From the NCBI RefSeq assembly GCF_964204645.1, contig NC_134028.1:3136501-3200500 (forward strand): a DNA stretch of 64,000 nucleotides. The letters run 5' to 3'. Numbering within the stretch: the first letter of the stretch is position 1; each line of letters opens with the position of its first letter. The position numbers and the translations under genes are program-made. The notes beneath the pieces were generated by a model. That model ran no database searches, had not been told where the DNA came from, and was given only the letters and a program-made list of their open reading frames with translations. Positions 37,115 to 48,069 of the stretch are shown here, in pieces. Origin of the DNA: Tubulanus polymorphus (taxonomy: Eukaryota; Nemertea; Palaeonemertea; Tubulaniformes; Tubulanidae).

Positions 37115-38197
37115 CTATATGCTCGTGTGAAGCCAATCTTGGATCCGTTTTTCGCGAAATCTTTTCGTCAGTTTTGTGTCAACGCCAAAGTTTTTCAACA
37201 TGCTCGAAAGTTCGTGCATTGATTCGCGGCTCTGTTCGATCATGTATTCCTGGTCATCCAAACTGTACGCTTTCGTGTGCGTACGCATCCACGTATCGTC
37301 CATGTATTTGTTTATTTCCTTGATGCCGCATCGTTTATCTGGATCGGGTTCTAACACCCGCCGCACCAGTCGCAGAAGCCGGTATCCGAACACTTGCCAA
37401 AGCAGCGGAACTTTGACCGTCTTGCGGCGTTGCCAAGTTGTGAACTCTACGAAATGATGATCCGTCTGAGCGGCTAACTGCCAAGGAAAGTTCCCCGTCA
37501 GGGCGCAAAACATAAGAACCCCCGTCGACCAAACATCGAGAGTAGGTTCGATACAATATCGTTCATTTCGTACGGTCTCGCAAACCTCAGGCGGTGTGTA
37601 TGGGATACAAGCACCGGACTTTTTCACCATAATTCCCGATTTTCGCGTCAAACCGAAATCCATCAGTTTTATTTTACTGCAATCTTTGTCGAAAACGAGA
37701 ATGTTTTCAGGTTTGATATCTCTATGCACCAGTGATTTACTGTGCATGAAATCTAACGCCGACACCAACTGTCTTAGAACGTTTTTTACGATCACTTCCG
37801 GTAGGCCAGTTTTCTGTGGAATACAGTCGAATAGATCACCGAGATGTGCGTGCTCTTGGGCAAAAATGTAATGATCATGCGTTTCAAACAATACATCATA
37901 AGTATTTACAATCGCTTGATGCGGAGACAGGTAATAACTGTATGTGAACTCACGCTGAAAGTCCGCCAAAGAGACAGTAGCTTTCGGCAACATTTTCAGC
38001 GCCACTTCCGTACCGGTTTCTTTACACACGCCTAGAACAACCTTTCCGAATGCACCGGTTCCCAATTCACTGACGATATGATAGTGGTCTTCTAGTTCTA
38101 TCTGCTGTAGGTGCTCCGATATACTGGTCCGCGGGGACGAGCAGGTTATGCTGGCTCGAGGGGACGAGCAGGCGCTCGGCGAAAGCGTCTCGGCCAT
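37115..38197 (-). CDS. SBK1-like (SH3-binding-domain kinase family) Ser/Thr kinase, copy A
   Basis: Intronless, 360 residues from the ATG at 38197; upstream in-frame codons have no ATG. The kinase domain starts after a Ser/Pro-rich leader holding two near-repeats (CSSPRASI, CSSPRTSI). Key residues: glycine loop GTGAFG (46-51), Lys68 in ALKML, HRDIKPEN (158-165), DFG (180-182) and a PPE in place of APE (202-204). All are consistent with an active kinase. Family match: the block YIFAQEHAHLGDLFDCIP, then GLPE, HRDIKPEN and TGNFPW follows the order seen in vertebrate SBK1/2/3. Vertebrate SBK1 has a longer proline-rich tail, absent here. Copy B lies 3.5 kb away in head-to-head orientation. A 333-base segment (37481-37813) differs from copy B at only two positions. 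Cellular substrates are unknown. Confidence 0.93.
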   Translation of the reverse strand: MAETLSPSACSSPRASITCSSPRTSISEHLQQIELEDHYHIVSELGTGAFGKVVLGVCKETGTEVALKMLPKATVSLADFQREFTYSYYLSPHQAIVNTYDVLFETHDHYIFAQEHAHLGDLFDCIPQKTGLPEVIVKNVLRQLVSALDFMHSKSLVHRDIKPENILVFDKDCSKIKLMDFGLTRKSGIMVKKSGACIPYTPPEVCETVRNERYCIEPTLDVWSTGVLMFCALTGNFPWQLAAQTDHHFVEFTTWQRRKTVKVPLLWQVFGYRLLRLVRRVLEPDPDKRCGIKEINKYMDDTWMRTHTKAYSLDDQEYMIEQSRESMHELSSMLKNFGVDTKLTKRFREKRIQDWLHTSI

Positions 38198-38283
38198 TGA
38201 TATGCGCGCAAGTGTTGTCTCAGCCTTCAATGTACTAATGAAATATGCAGCCTAGTTTCACGTAAACCTCAACAGATGTTGGT

Positions 38284-38365
38284 TTTATACGGCTTATACT
38301 TTGAGTGACATCATGAATCGAATGCTTAGACCGTCATTCCCGCACCTTCTGTCCCCGTGACGTCA
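38284..38365 (-). promoter_or_regulatory. Copy A promoter: TATA box and CRE sites
   Basis: On the minus strand, TATAAA lies at 38289-38284, 87 bases before the ATG. A perfect CRE palindrome TGACGTCA is at 38358-38365, and a one-mismatch TGACATCA is at 38306-38313. The same element types precede copy B, so shared control by CREB/ATF-type factors is inferred. Confidence 0.65.
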
Positions 38366-38911
38366 TATAAACATGACACGAGAAAAACGTTTGTCAGCAA
38401 AATGTTGGGCGACATTAATCTACTACAAATAATATCAAACCATGTAATGGAGCCGTAGGCTATCGTAAACATGAAGTTACGTCTTTTATCTGTTCAGCTG
38501 ACAATATGTGTAGTAGTCTAGCGGGTGTTTGTTACATAGTTTGTATCATCCATAATATATTTATATATTTGATTTCCACTCATTTTTCAAATTAGTTATA
38601 AATATACACATCAACTACTGGTGAACCGATTTTCGAGGAACAGCGAAAATATAGGCAAAATTCAGATTAAAACGAAGTCATATCTATATTTGAATACTGA
38701 CTCATTTATGAATGTTTTCTCTTGACGAAGGTTCGTATACACCAGTTTGAGCCAACGAAAGGGAAAAAAGAAATATCAATGAATAAAGGCGACAGATGTT
38801 CTTAGATCAGCCTTACCAGACATAGAGAATAGATAATAACATTTTGAACACATTTTTATAGTTTAGAAATTATTCATAAAGAATTAAAATCGACAGTTAA
38901 AATACATGACG

Positions 38912-38942
38912 TTTTCGGACACTCTCTGGAGACCATCGTCAG
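38912..38942 (-). repeat. Fold-back motif CTGACGA...GAAAAC
   Basis: Minus strand: CTGACGATGGTCTCCAGAGA, then GTGTCC and GAAAACG. It resembles the core in the SNU13 MITE but departs from CTGATGA and has an imperfect stem. Confidence 0.3.
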
Positions 38943-38988
38943 CGTCTCATAATCACCATAATCGTAGGTTTAACCATTTACGTGTTTT

Positions 38989-39173
38989 AAGCCCAACGCA
39001 CACGTCACAGGTTCATTGGGAAACATGGCATCAAACATGGTTGAAACATTATTTCCCGTAGCCGTATGTTTCTCGATTCACGTAAACGCACATGAGAACC
39101 AGCAACAACGCCTGCAAACATGTTTCTGTCATGTTTGCGGGCGTTGTTTCTAGGTGTCTAGTACGTTGGGCTT
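38989..39173. mobile_element. MITE with AAGCCCAACG ends and an internal hairpin
   Basis: AAGCCCAACGCACACG at the left and GTACGTTGGGCTT at the right form a terminal inverted repeat. Inside, 39105-39122 (ACAACGCCTGCAAACATG) pairs with 39130-39147 with one mismatch, around a 7-base loop. Confidence 0.7.
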
Positions 39174-41500
39174 TTTCTCAAGTTCGTGATTTAACTTAGG
39201 TCCCCAGCAGTGTCAGCAAACGAATTAAGACACGGCGATTTTCTAAACTAAGCGGTTTCAATGTCTTATTGAACATACCTCTCAACAAGTTACTTGCTGA
39301 GGGGGAATGGCAGAAATGTCGTGTTCTAAGGAAGATATATCTATCTAACCAGTGTTACAACCGGTCATATACATACAAATTAGACCTGCGCAATGACGTC
39401 GAGTAAACGTACACCTTTCTTGAAATTAGTTCGCATCCTTTTCTTGATGTTCCGAGTATTCTGCGATACACCGTGTTGCTATCACCCTTGACTTTATGAT
39501 TAATACTTCTAGCCAAGTGACCTCAGTCGACGGTATATGCGATAATGTTTCTTTGTAATTTGAATCGACCCGAGCAAACTGATTTCCGTAAAAACGATTG
39601 AACGTAAGTCTCGAGCGGAAGAATTCAAATATCAAAACAAAACTGCTTACGCAGTTTCTCGTAACAACAGAGACACGCGAAGGACACGCGCATCCGCCCT
39701 CCGCCCCTCGCCTTCCTCCCTTCACCGTTTGTTGCCCAAACCAGGGTTTACTCAAGCGGAGGGAGAGTTAAATAGAGTAAACCCTGATTCAAATATCAGT
39801 TGAAATTGGGGAGAGTTGAGAGGGGGAGGATGAGAAGATAGAGATAGAGAGAGACATGGAAATGAGAGAATGAGAGAACGCAGTGGAAGGTGGTGAAACT
39901 GGAAACAGTCTTTTTCTCAGAATTTCCCCTTCGCGGGTCCTGTTAAGTAATCTAAATAAGGCATGTGATTTTCTGCGGTTGGAAAGATAATAAATACCCG
40001 TAAAGGTGTGAGTGTACATATTTATTCCGACTCGAAGTGAAAGCGGTTACTGTATAAGAATAGGTCGAGATTTTAATCGCCCTTTCGATCGCGTTTCGAT
40101 GCATTTCTCAGAAATGCCACTTCGGAAAATTGACTTATTTTCCGCTTACTTTGCTCCTTCCTAAATAAATGCCTGTTGGCGTAGATGGTGATATGTTGAC
40201 ATTTAAAATCCGCTGGCTTGAACCTAACTAACCGCAATATCAGAATCACAAAAGATCTAATGCTACCTGAATTCAGTCAGGTTTTGTTTAATGGAAACCT
40301 TAGAAAGATATGCATTCATGATGAAGATTTCTTTGAAATTGAAGCCGTGCAACCACTTGTGTAAGTGACATTTCGCTTGTTAGTGACCCATGTTTTGATT
40401 TATTGCAAGTGTATATAAAACGTATACAAAAGCGTCGATTGAAGTCGAAAACCAATTATAACATTGAATATGATTGAGACTTTCAATGTTACCTTTCATA
40501 CTTGAAAAGTTTATTAAAAGGTCGCCAGTTGATTACGTCCCGATTCATCCAAAGTTAATGAGTTCTTAATGAGTTTTTGGTAGGCTCAACAATTAAGGAA
40601 AATGAAAAATGTCATGATTATACGTATCGGATCAAGTCTAAATACATCATTAGATAACCCGTTGACAACGCTGTCTACGTCAACCAATTCATGCAATTGC
40701 AATTACCTTGTATGAACGTACTCCATGGATGAAATGAATTACAATTACAATCACAAATACGTTTCGTTCGCATCAACGAAGAAAGTCGATACATCAAGAA
40801 CGCGGAGACGAATTGATAAAAGTCTAAATGCTTCTTTAGCTGAAAAAAGAATAACGATAAATCATTTCATCGTGCCTGACTATTTTCCTAATCATCTGAC
40901 ACGTGGAGTCTATAACTGGCTTCGACTGTTTCCATTTGCAGACGTATCAATTAGCTATTTAAAGTTGTGATCGCGCTATTATCAATGGCATGTGGGAAGA
41001 ATCAACGTGACATCGGACAAGAGGAGATATTTAAATTCAACGTTGGAAATCGATGGCATTTCTAAACAACTATCATTATATACAATATATAATACATATG
41101 CAGTATGATTACAAACAAAGAAAAACATAGTTATGTTAGATACATACGAGCCTGGATGCTTGGAAAGCCAATAGAGGCTGCGTCCCATAGGGATCCAAGC
41201 ACCCAGACATCAATTCAAGAATCAATAGATGTTAAATCTAAAACATTTACATGAATCTGAATTTACAAGGCAAAATATCGAAGTTGCATTTTTCTAATGA
41301 CATTTCGAGGGTTAAACAAAACCTTTGAGCAATCGGCCCCTGGATTTCGGAATATCTGGTAATTCAATGTATGGTGTTATTGATGATTCGCTGGAATTCC
41401 TACCCCGGTTATCTAATTATAGAGCAGGATCGATTTATCTTGCGTTTTCACGGATAGGATTTGTCATGCAGCCTCATAACAGGTATCGTAAACCCACGTG
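39174..41500. other. Intergenic between the kinase genes, no gene seen
   Basis: Short frames only (39426-39755 minus, 40725-40970 plus), with no splice support or recognised protein. Confidence 0.5.
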
Positions 41501-41504
41501 ACAC

Positions 41505-41564
41505 TGACGTCATTTCGGTGCTTCAAGAGCGCTGAATGACGTCATCTCTACGGTAAGGTATAAA
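41505..41564 (+). promoter_or_regulatory. Copy B promoter: two CRE palindromes and a TATA box
   Basis: TGACGTCA occurs at 41505-41512 and again at 41537-41544, 32 bp apart, about three helical turns. TATAAA follows at 41559-41564, 107 bases before the ATG at 41671. The arrangement is typical of a cAMP/CREB-responsive promoter. Function is inferred from motifs. Confidence 0.7.
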
Positions 41565-41670
41565 CCGGTGGAACTAGGCGCTCTTTCGATAAATCTGATT
41601 ATCTTGCAGCGGCGAACGAACGGTTGCTGCGATTACTCTCCAGCACACAACCGATACTGCAAAAACGACA

Positions 41671-42711
41671 ATGTCGCTGAGTAGTAACTCAACTCCGCGG
41701 AGCAGCATATCCGATACACTGCAACAAATACACATCGATGATCATTACGATATGATACGTGATTTAGGGAATGGAACATACGGAAAGGTTGTCCTATGCG
41801 TGTGTAAAGAAACCGGTACGGAAGTGGCGCTGAAAATGTTGCCGAAAGCTACTGTCTCTTTGACGGATTTCCAGCGTGAGTTCACATACAGTTATTACTT
41901 GTCTCCGCATAACGCCATTGTAAATACTTATGATGTACTGTTTGAAACGTGCGAACATTACGTTTTTGCGCAAGAAAAAGCACCAATCGGCGATTTGTTT
42001 GACGTTATCCCTCCAAAAACTGGCCTACCGGAAGTGATCGTAAAAAACGTTCTAAGACAGTTGGTGTCGGCGTTAGATTTCATGCACAGTAAATCACTGG
42101 TGCATAGAGATATCAAACCTGAAAACATTCTCGTTTTCGACAAAGATTGCAGTAAAATAAAACTGATGGATTTCGGTTTGACGCGAAAATCGGGAATTAT
42201 GGTGAAAAAGTCCGGTGCTTGTATCCCATACACACCACCTGAGGTTTGCGAGGCCGTACGAAATGAACGATATTGTATCGAACCTACTCTCGATGTTTGG
42301 TCGACGGGGGTTCTTATGTTTTGCGCCCTGACGGGGAACTTTCCTTGGGAACGCGCCGATCAAAATGATTCGTATTTCGTCGAATTTCACACGTGGCAAA
42401 AACGCAAAACCGTAAAAATTCCAATCCAATGGAAACAATTCTCGTTACGACTGCTCAGACTATTCCGTCGAATGTTAGAATCGAAAGTGGAAAAACGCTG
42501 CTCAATACTCGAAGTGAATAAATATCTGGACGATTCGTGGACTCATCATTCAAAAGCTCAAAGTGTCGAAGACCTAGAAGATTTCATCGTACACGAAAAG
42601 ATATCAAAAAATGAACTTTCGGTCACTCTGAAGTCGTTTGGGGTGAAGACGAAGTTAAGTCCACGTATTCGCGAGCAAAGGGTGGAAGAATGGCTATTTT
42701 CGAAATCATAA
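41671..42711 (+). CDS. SBK1-like Ser/Thr kinase, copy B
   Basis: Intronless, 346 residues, ATG at 41671. It has glycine loop GNGTYG (33-38), Lys55, HRDIKPEN (145-152), DFG (167-169), then PPEV and TGNFPW, so it looks catalytically competent. The leader is shorter than in copy A and lacks the doubled CSSPR motif. After TGNFPW the two copies diverge clearly in the C-lobe (copy B RADQNDSYFVEFHTWQ) while keeping the same architecture and end, both finishing with an Arg-rich segment and W. The central 333 bases (42016-42348) are almost identical to copy A, including third codon positions. A second stretch, about 41810-41948, is also unusually similar. This suggests gene conversion between the copies. 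Confidence 0.93.
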   Translation: MSLSSNSTPRSSISDTLQQIHIDDHYDMIRDLGNGTYGKVVLCVCKETGTEVALKMLPKATVSLTDFQREFTYSYYLSPHNAIVNTYDVLFETCEHYVFAQEKAPIGDLFDVIPPKTGLPEVIVKNVLRQLVSALDFMHSKSLVHRDIKPENILVFDKDCSKIKLMDFGLTRKSGIMVKKSGACIPYTPPEVCEAVRNERYCIEPTLDVWSTGVLMFCALTGNFPWERADQNDSYFVEFHTWQKRKTVKIPIQWKQFSLRLLRLFRRMLESKVEKRCSILEVNKYLDDSWTHHSKAQSVEDLEDFIVHEKISKNELSVTLKSFGVKTKLSPRIREQRVEEWLFSKS

Positions 42712-45001
42712 ATAACTATAAGTTATAAATTGTAAGATTGAATTCTTGAACTTTGACGTTGATTGCAAAAAGAGAGGATATTCGATGTTGGTGTTTTGAC
42801 ATTCCGGCCAAGCTGAAAATGTGATAGACTTTTTTACTGAAAGTGCGGACCATGACGAAGGGTCAGACTTTTTCGGGTTATTCGGGGAATAACTGAATGG
42901 GAAATTTTGAAATGTATCTGAAATCATGTGCTATTTTTCTATGTTTTATATGTGTTGCTTTAGAATATTTGAAAAGAAATACAAAACGTGATAGATTTAA
43001 ATGATTTTTGTAAGCTAATAATCGCGGGAAAATTCTAAATTGCCAATATTTGTTAAGATCGTCTTTGATAGAAATGGATTGTTGTTAGAATCAATGTTTC
43101 CCATTTCAATTGATATTCAATTGGAAAATAATCGTATTTTTGTCGATCGCATGAAATATTCGTGTTTGATTCAATGTCTATCAATGAATTGTATAAAGCT
43201 ACTGATACATTCGATAGCGTACTAACTACAGATTATATTTTCCTAGAACTAAACAAAAATGATGTCATTCATTTAATACGTTGTAATGAAATATTTATTA
43301 TGGTATCATACATTTTTGAAAATATATAGTTATACTTAGTATTATAATATATGAGTTTCTGCTTCTCGAAAAGTCGTATTCGTCATATAAGGACAAAGCG
43401 TTTAGTCGATATTTTCCGTGGTATTTGCAAATATCGACGGATCTTTCTTCTCACTCAGAATTTGTCATCATACCCTGTAAGGTAATGTATTCTGCCTTAA
43501 TCGTACTAATAGTATAGGTTTTCTCGCTGAATATGGAATTTGCTACCACGACAACGAGAGAGTAGGATACAGATTAAATTTAGAACTCCTCGTTCGTTGA
43601 AATGTCAACTAGCGACAGTTCAGTGAATAATCAATTTATCAATCGGTCGATAAACCTCTAGCTCTTACGCGTTGGACAAATCTTAGTTGTATAAATCTAT
43701 ATGCATCATGTGAATAGTCTACGGAAGTTTACTTCGTGTTAACAGTGAGCCATCGATTAGTCGCACGAAGAGTCACGGGTGACGTCCATATTGTCTAAAT
43801 TTAGATTTATTGTAATGAAAATCGAAGCTTTCGATATTATCATCCCCACCGTTACTAAATGCATCGCTCTCGAAATTCTCACTCGTCATTCAATTGAATC
43901 GTCTATATTTAGATTTGCAGCGAATATGACTAACCAAATCACCGCTAACCGTGAAACTCAAAAATGTGTCTTAATGATACTAACAACGCAGGTGGTTTTC
44001 TTGAAATGTCAAAGGTATTTTGATGTGTTTTCGTAGCGGTTGACGTAAAAGCGGGCATGTTTGAGGATTATTCGTCTCACGATGAATGTAAGGGGATCGC
44101 TTTCATAGGGAGTCATAAATTACCAAGATCTTCCCAGGAACATCACTGATTTTTCAAGGCGCCCATCGAATATTGTCCAGCCACTGAAACATCGCCGAAA
44201 CATCACTGAAACATCAAATATCATTTACAGCAATGGATATGGATGCAAAATACAGAGAATTAGATTTTGAGGAGCATGTAGAAACTAAGAAATAGTTCAT
44301 GTAAAATATGTCCCTCGAAAAGAAAAAAGTGAAGGAGTGAAGAGAAAGAGATGTATCTGAGTCTCAGAGTCGACCCTCAAAAACCCTCAAAACCACTATT
44401 GAATTTTGAATATTTTTACTGAAAACTTTCCTCTTTGACTTTTTGTGAAAACGATGTTTTATATATGTTGCCGCCGTTGCCTTGGTTTCTGATTATTGCT
44501 TGAATACATTTGATTTAATTTATTTGATGATTATCATGGTACAAATATAAATACAGAATTGTTACAAAATGTATACGTATAACGCATGGCAATCATCAGG
44601 ACCTCGGAAATAATAATGTGATTGTCAAGCCGAGGCCCTGGAGCAGATAACAAATGCAATTATGAAAAGAAGGAACATTGAGAATGATGGAATGATACTA
44701 TTTGGATGATGGGAAGATGAAAAATTCTATGTTATAGCATAGCATAAACGAGTCATGGGATTAATTGATGGTAGACCGTTATTGATTAACGGGATAATTT
44801 GAGTAGAATAGAAAAGTCCTCCCATCTCAACGAATGAGATATAATCCCTGAAAAGATAAGCATTTCTGCATATAATAAATTTCTACACATTTATAGTACA
44901 TCTTCAACCTGAATTTCAATTGCGCTTTTATGATGCATCCAATGCATGTTACAGAAATGGATATATTTCCTTTGCTCGCTGTGTTCCCTCCAGGTACTCA
45001 C
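42712..45001. other. Intergenic, no confident gene
   Basis: AT-rich, with unsupported frames at 43040-43225 and 43779-44036 (plus). A minus-strand 17-codon frame with a signal-like sequence at 44635-44678 stops at once. Confidence 0.5.
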
Positions 45002-45501
45002 ATTTGGCCTGGCCGAAAATAGAGGAACATCTCCCTCGTATCGATTTATGAGCTGTCTATTGCGTACACGCGTATCAATTTTCACGAAGTGTCGAATGTA
45101 TATATCTGGTTACTAATCTAAACTCGTCATCAGTATTCTATTAATAGCGTGAAAACGGGTTAGTGCATTATGTACGCCCGTTGAAAATGTCGCAGGAAGA
45201 CAGGCAGTTGTTAGCATAATTCTCACTTACATGCCTTCATAGTGGGTATTGACGTAATAAATAAATCATTCTTGTTCTGAACTTTTGCTTAACCGTTATG
45301 AAACATCTCATAAAAACTTTTATCATGCGTGACTGTTCCGCTGTAATTTTTCACGGATTGATTCCAGGAATCGAGGGCATTTTTTTCATAATTACATTCA
45401 AGTACTGCTGGTCCTTGCAATTTGAAATTGAATTTCCGATCGGAAATTACTCGTAAAATGGCACCCGCTGTATAAGGCTGAATGGAAGCGAAAAGCAGCA
45501 T
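45002..45501 (-). CDS. Possible two exons of a secreted, Ig-like-domain gene
   Basis: A minus-strand exon from the ATG at 45501 to 45294 ends at a donor-like GTTAAG in phase 1. A second open segment, 45105-45002, starts after an acceptor (GTAACCAG) in the matching phase and ends at a strong donor GTGAGT. The first peptide contains FKLQGPAVLECNYEK, like the B strand of an Ig V-type domain. The second contains INRYEGDVPLFSARPN. Compatible phases and donor quality support the pair, but no further exon follows recognisably below 45002. The hydrophobic start (MLLFASIQPYTAGAIL) could be a weak signal sequence. It may be a fragment, part of a gene with distant exons, or chance. Confidence 0.3.
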
Positions 45502-45530
45502 GGTCTAATGAAGCTCGGCTGTCATCTGGT

Positions 45531-45623
45531 ATGGTCTCGTTTGGTTACCTCCTATCGTTAATGATGGCAGTTATGATCCACTCTGTGTCGGCAGCAGATA
45601 CAGATGACTATCATCGATTTTGA
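45531..45623 (+). CDS. Small ORF with a strong signal peptide (30 residues)
   Basis: ATG at 45531 opens a 30-codon frame. The first 22 residues look like a secretory signal (MVSFGYLLSLMMAVMIHSVS, then AA). The frame ends eight residues later after DTDDYHRF. It lies 30 bases from the start of the possible Ig-like exon on the other strand. It might be the first exon of a secreted-protein gene, though I see no good donor, or a chance frame. Confidence 0.3.
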   Translation: MVSFGYLLSLMMAVMIHSVSAADTDDYHRF

Positions 45624-47568
45624 TGTTTCCAGGAATATTGTCTGCAATCACCATCTTATTCATCTTGTCACGAATTCCTCTCATCGGTCATACCATAGAC
45701 GTGTAGATCCCCCGTAACGTCGCCGACTTTCTTTCAACTATGGATCGACATCAACACAATTGAAACACCGAGCGGCTCCTCATCCGATGAGTCTGAATCC
45801 ACAGCCCTGATGTTGCCATCCACATCACAGTACAATCGGGGACACTATGAAGTTTCTGGAAACAACGGATATTATAGAAACCACTGATATTTTTCAACCA
45901 CAAGAAATAACGCATTCCATAGAAACTGAGACAAAACCATGAGACTTGAATAGGATATTATTTATCGGTACCCTCATTAAAACAATTTAGAGAGGTGCGT
46001 TGAGGCTGTCTTAATATAGGCCAATTCTTTGATGGCAAATAATGATATACTATGAGAACTATTAATATATACTGGTGGTTTGCATTGTCTTAGACATCGT
46101 CTTTTCAAAATAACTAATCAAATACAAGTGTCTGTAATCAGTTACAGGTTTCACTAGCCTACGCCTATTCGTAACAATAGTCGCAAATGAATTATGAACG
46201 AAAATTAAATGTGTGGGTGGCTAAAATGTCCTTTTCATTCATAAACCACACCTGTTGCACGTGTAGGAAATTCCATGTGACCATAAATTACGATCGGAGA
46301 CAAGATACATGGCTTTCTTACACTATTATCTGAATGATAGTTCCCTCTTGGATTAATCATTTGACTTATCATGGTCTGTGTAATTAGTCGGTCTATGGTC
46401 ATGGTACGTATCTCAGAAACACCAATATGATTTTGTTTACTTCGCCGGTTATGGGCAAATCATATATTCATGGGAAGATAAAACATCTGGGAGCATCTCC
46501 CAACCTTTCGTCACCTAATTTTTCTCAAAACCGCTGCAGACCATTGTTCCCAGCCGGTCGAATTACAGACTATAAATATCAGATTGACACTTGATTACAT
46601 TGCGGGGGCCGGATGATGAGATTCCTGAGCGAGTCACCCGTCATCAGCGAAAGTATGGCACAAGAATCGATAGAATAAGCGGTAGTGCTTCTGCTTAAGT
46701 ACGGGGTAGTTGCTTTTTGCAAAACACGGGCGGCGATTTATTTCCTTTCCGATGGCCGTAACACGTGGAAGACAAACATCTCTTCGCAGGAAGAACTTCA
46801 CACTCATTTGCACCGATTTGCAATGGCGTTGGTACCTGGCCCACCAGCCTGTCACGACTCCCGAGTAACTGCCTTCCAAAATTTGAAATCGCACGACGAC
46901 CACGGTGTCATACTCGGCGACGTGCATTCTACCGGTTGCGCGATAAGATCAGCATAAAACTCTTCTTGGGCGTTTTCTAGACTAGAGACATTCTGGAGGC
47001 CCAAACGTGCTGTTTTTCTCCAACTAACTGTGACCACCATAAAGAGAATAATGAAACAAGATATAAAGTCCGAGAACTATTCCTGACTTGAAGAGACTAT
47101 TAGAATATAGCCGAAACATCGAATAAACTCATAGTCCAATGCCGGACTCAAAATTGGTTATTATTTGCGGGATTTCTCTCAGGAGAATGCTACCGCCGCG
47201 ACAGAAACCGATGCACCGGTTTTTACTGAATAAAGTTTGGCTTGAATTTAATTGACGTGCGAATCCGTCCGGTGCTGCCCTCTTTCTAATAAAGGAAAAC
47301 CAAAGCAAAGATGGCGGCCTCCATCGAAAATAAATCGGCGCTGAAAATGTACACGTTGATCATCATATTTTTCACTTGTAGGTCTTAATGTGTCAGTTTG
47401 ACAGTAAAATAGATACATTATCTGAAGAGGCTCCTCTTATATTTACGACCTTAACCTGTTACGGTTGTCAGGGTTAAAAAAGGACCTCGCTCGGGACACA
47501 CCAAAAATTCATTCGTTCATATTCACTTCAAACATGATTCAGTCACAGCCTACACGGGGGCTCGTTTT
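45624..47568. other. Intergenic, no confident gene
   Basis: Overlapping frames on both strands at 46634-47040 cover a moderately GC-rich segment but none has splice signals or recognisable sequence. It may be an old repeat. The segment 47082-47120 has a GAAAC fold-back motif. Confidence 0.45.
47082..47120 (+). repeat. Fold-back motif ending CCGAAACATCG
   Basis: CTGACTTGAAGAGACTATTA is followed by GAATATAGCCGAAAC. The pattern is CTGA..GA, a weak stem, then GAAAC, similar to sequences found at the ends of Penelope-like elements. It is degenerate. Confidence 0.3.
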
Positions 47569-47688
47569 GGAAGTTTGGGGTAAACTGTAGCTTAGATCAT
47601 CCAGTATCCATGGTACTTTCTTTTTGTATGTAGAGTACCAGGGATACTGGATGGTCTAAATTACAGTTCACCCCCAACCAAAAACTTC
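47569..47688. mobile_element. Fold-back element with about 50-bp arms
   Basis: The arm 47569-47616 (GGAAGTTTGGGGTAAACTGT...) matches the arm 47634-47688 in inverted orientation with several mismatches. The inner ends are CCAGTATCCATGGTACT and AGTACCAGGGATACTGG, and the loop is 17 bases. It lies about 380 bp upstream of TXNDC15. Confidence 0.8.
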
Positions 47689-48069
47689 AAATACAAGTAA
47701 CAAGCCTTACTACGATGTTGACATAGTGGATGAGTGATACCAGTATCCCTGTAGCTGTGTATAAAAAAGGAGCTAACTAAATCGAATACTGTAAATTACC
47801 TACGAAATTCAATTGACTGCAATTAAAATCACCCTGAGGCCCAAGGCAAATGATCCAACGTACGTTGTAACTTACACGGTTATGTTCTTGTTCGTTTCAG
47901 GCATTAATCCCCACAAACTATACACCGTCCAATGCACAACAGTCTTATCTATCAACTCGATGATGATTCCCAGATATTCCTGACCTAACCACATTATTCG
48001 TGCACTATATTTGACTTATACCTGACTAAGGTCTGACAACCTCTAATACGGCATAATATCCACTTCTTA

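Noticed and set aside
37596-42233. Identical antisense frames in both kinase genes (37596-37871 plus, 41958-42233 minus)
   Set aside because: They are identical only because the sense strands are identical there; no independent coding evidence.
44635-44678. Minus-strand mini-frame encoding a signal-like peptide
   Set aside because: Only 17 residues followed by a stop, with no donor nearby.
46634-47040. Overlapping frames on both strands
   Set aside because: Three frames in the same place with no splice support; more likely an old repeat of balanced composition.
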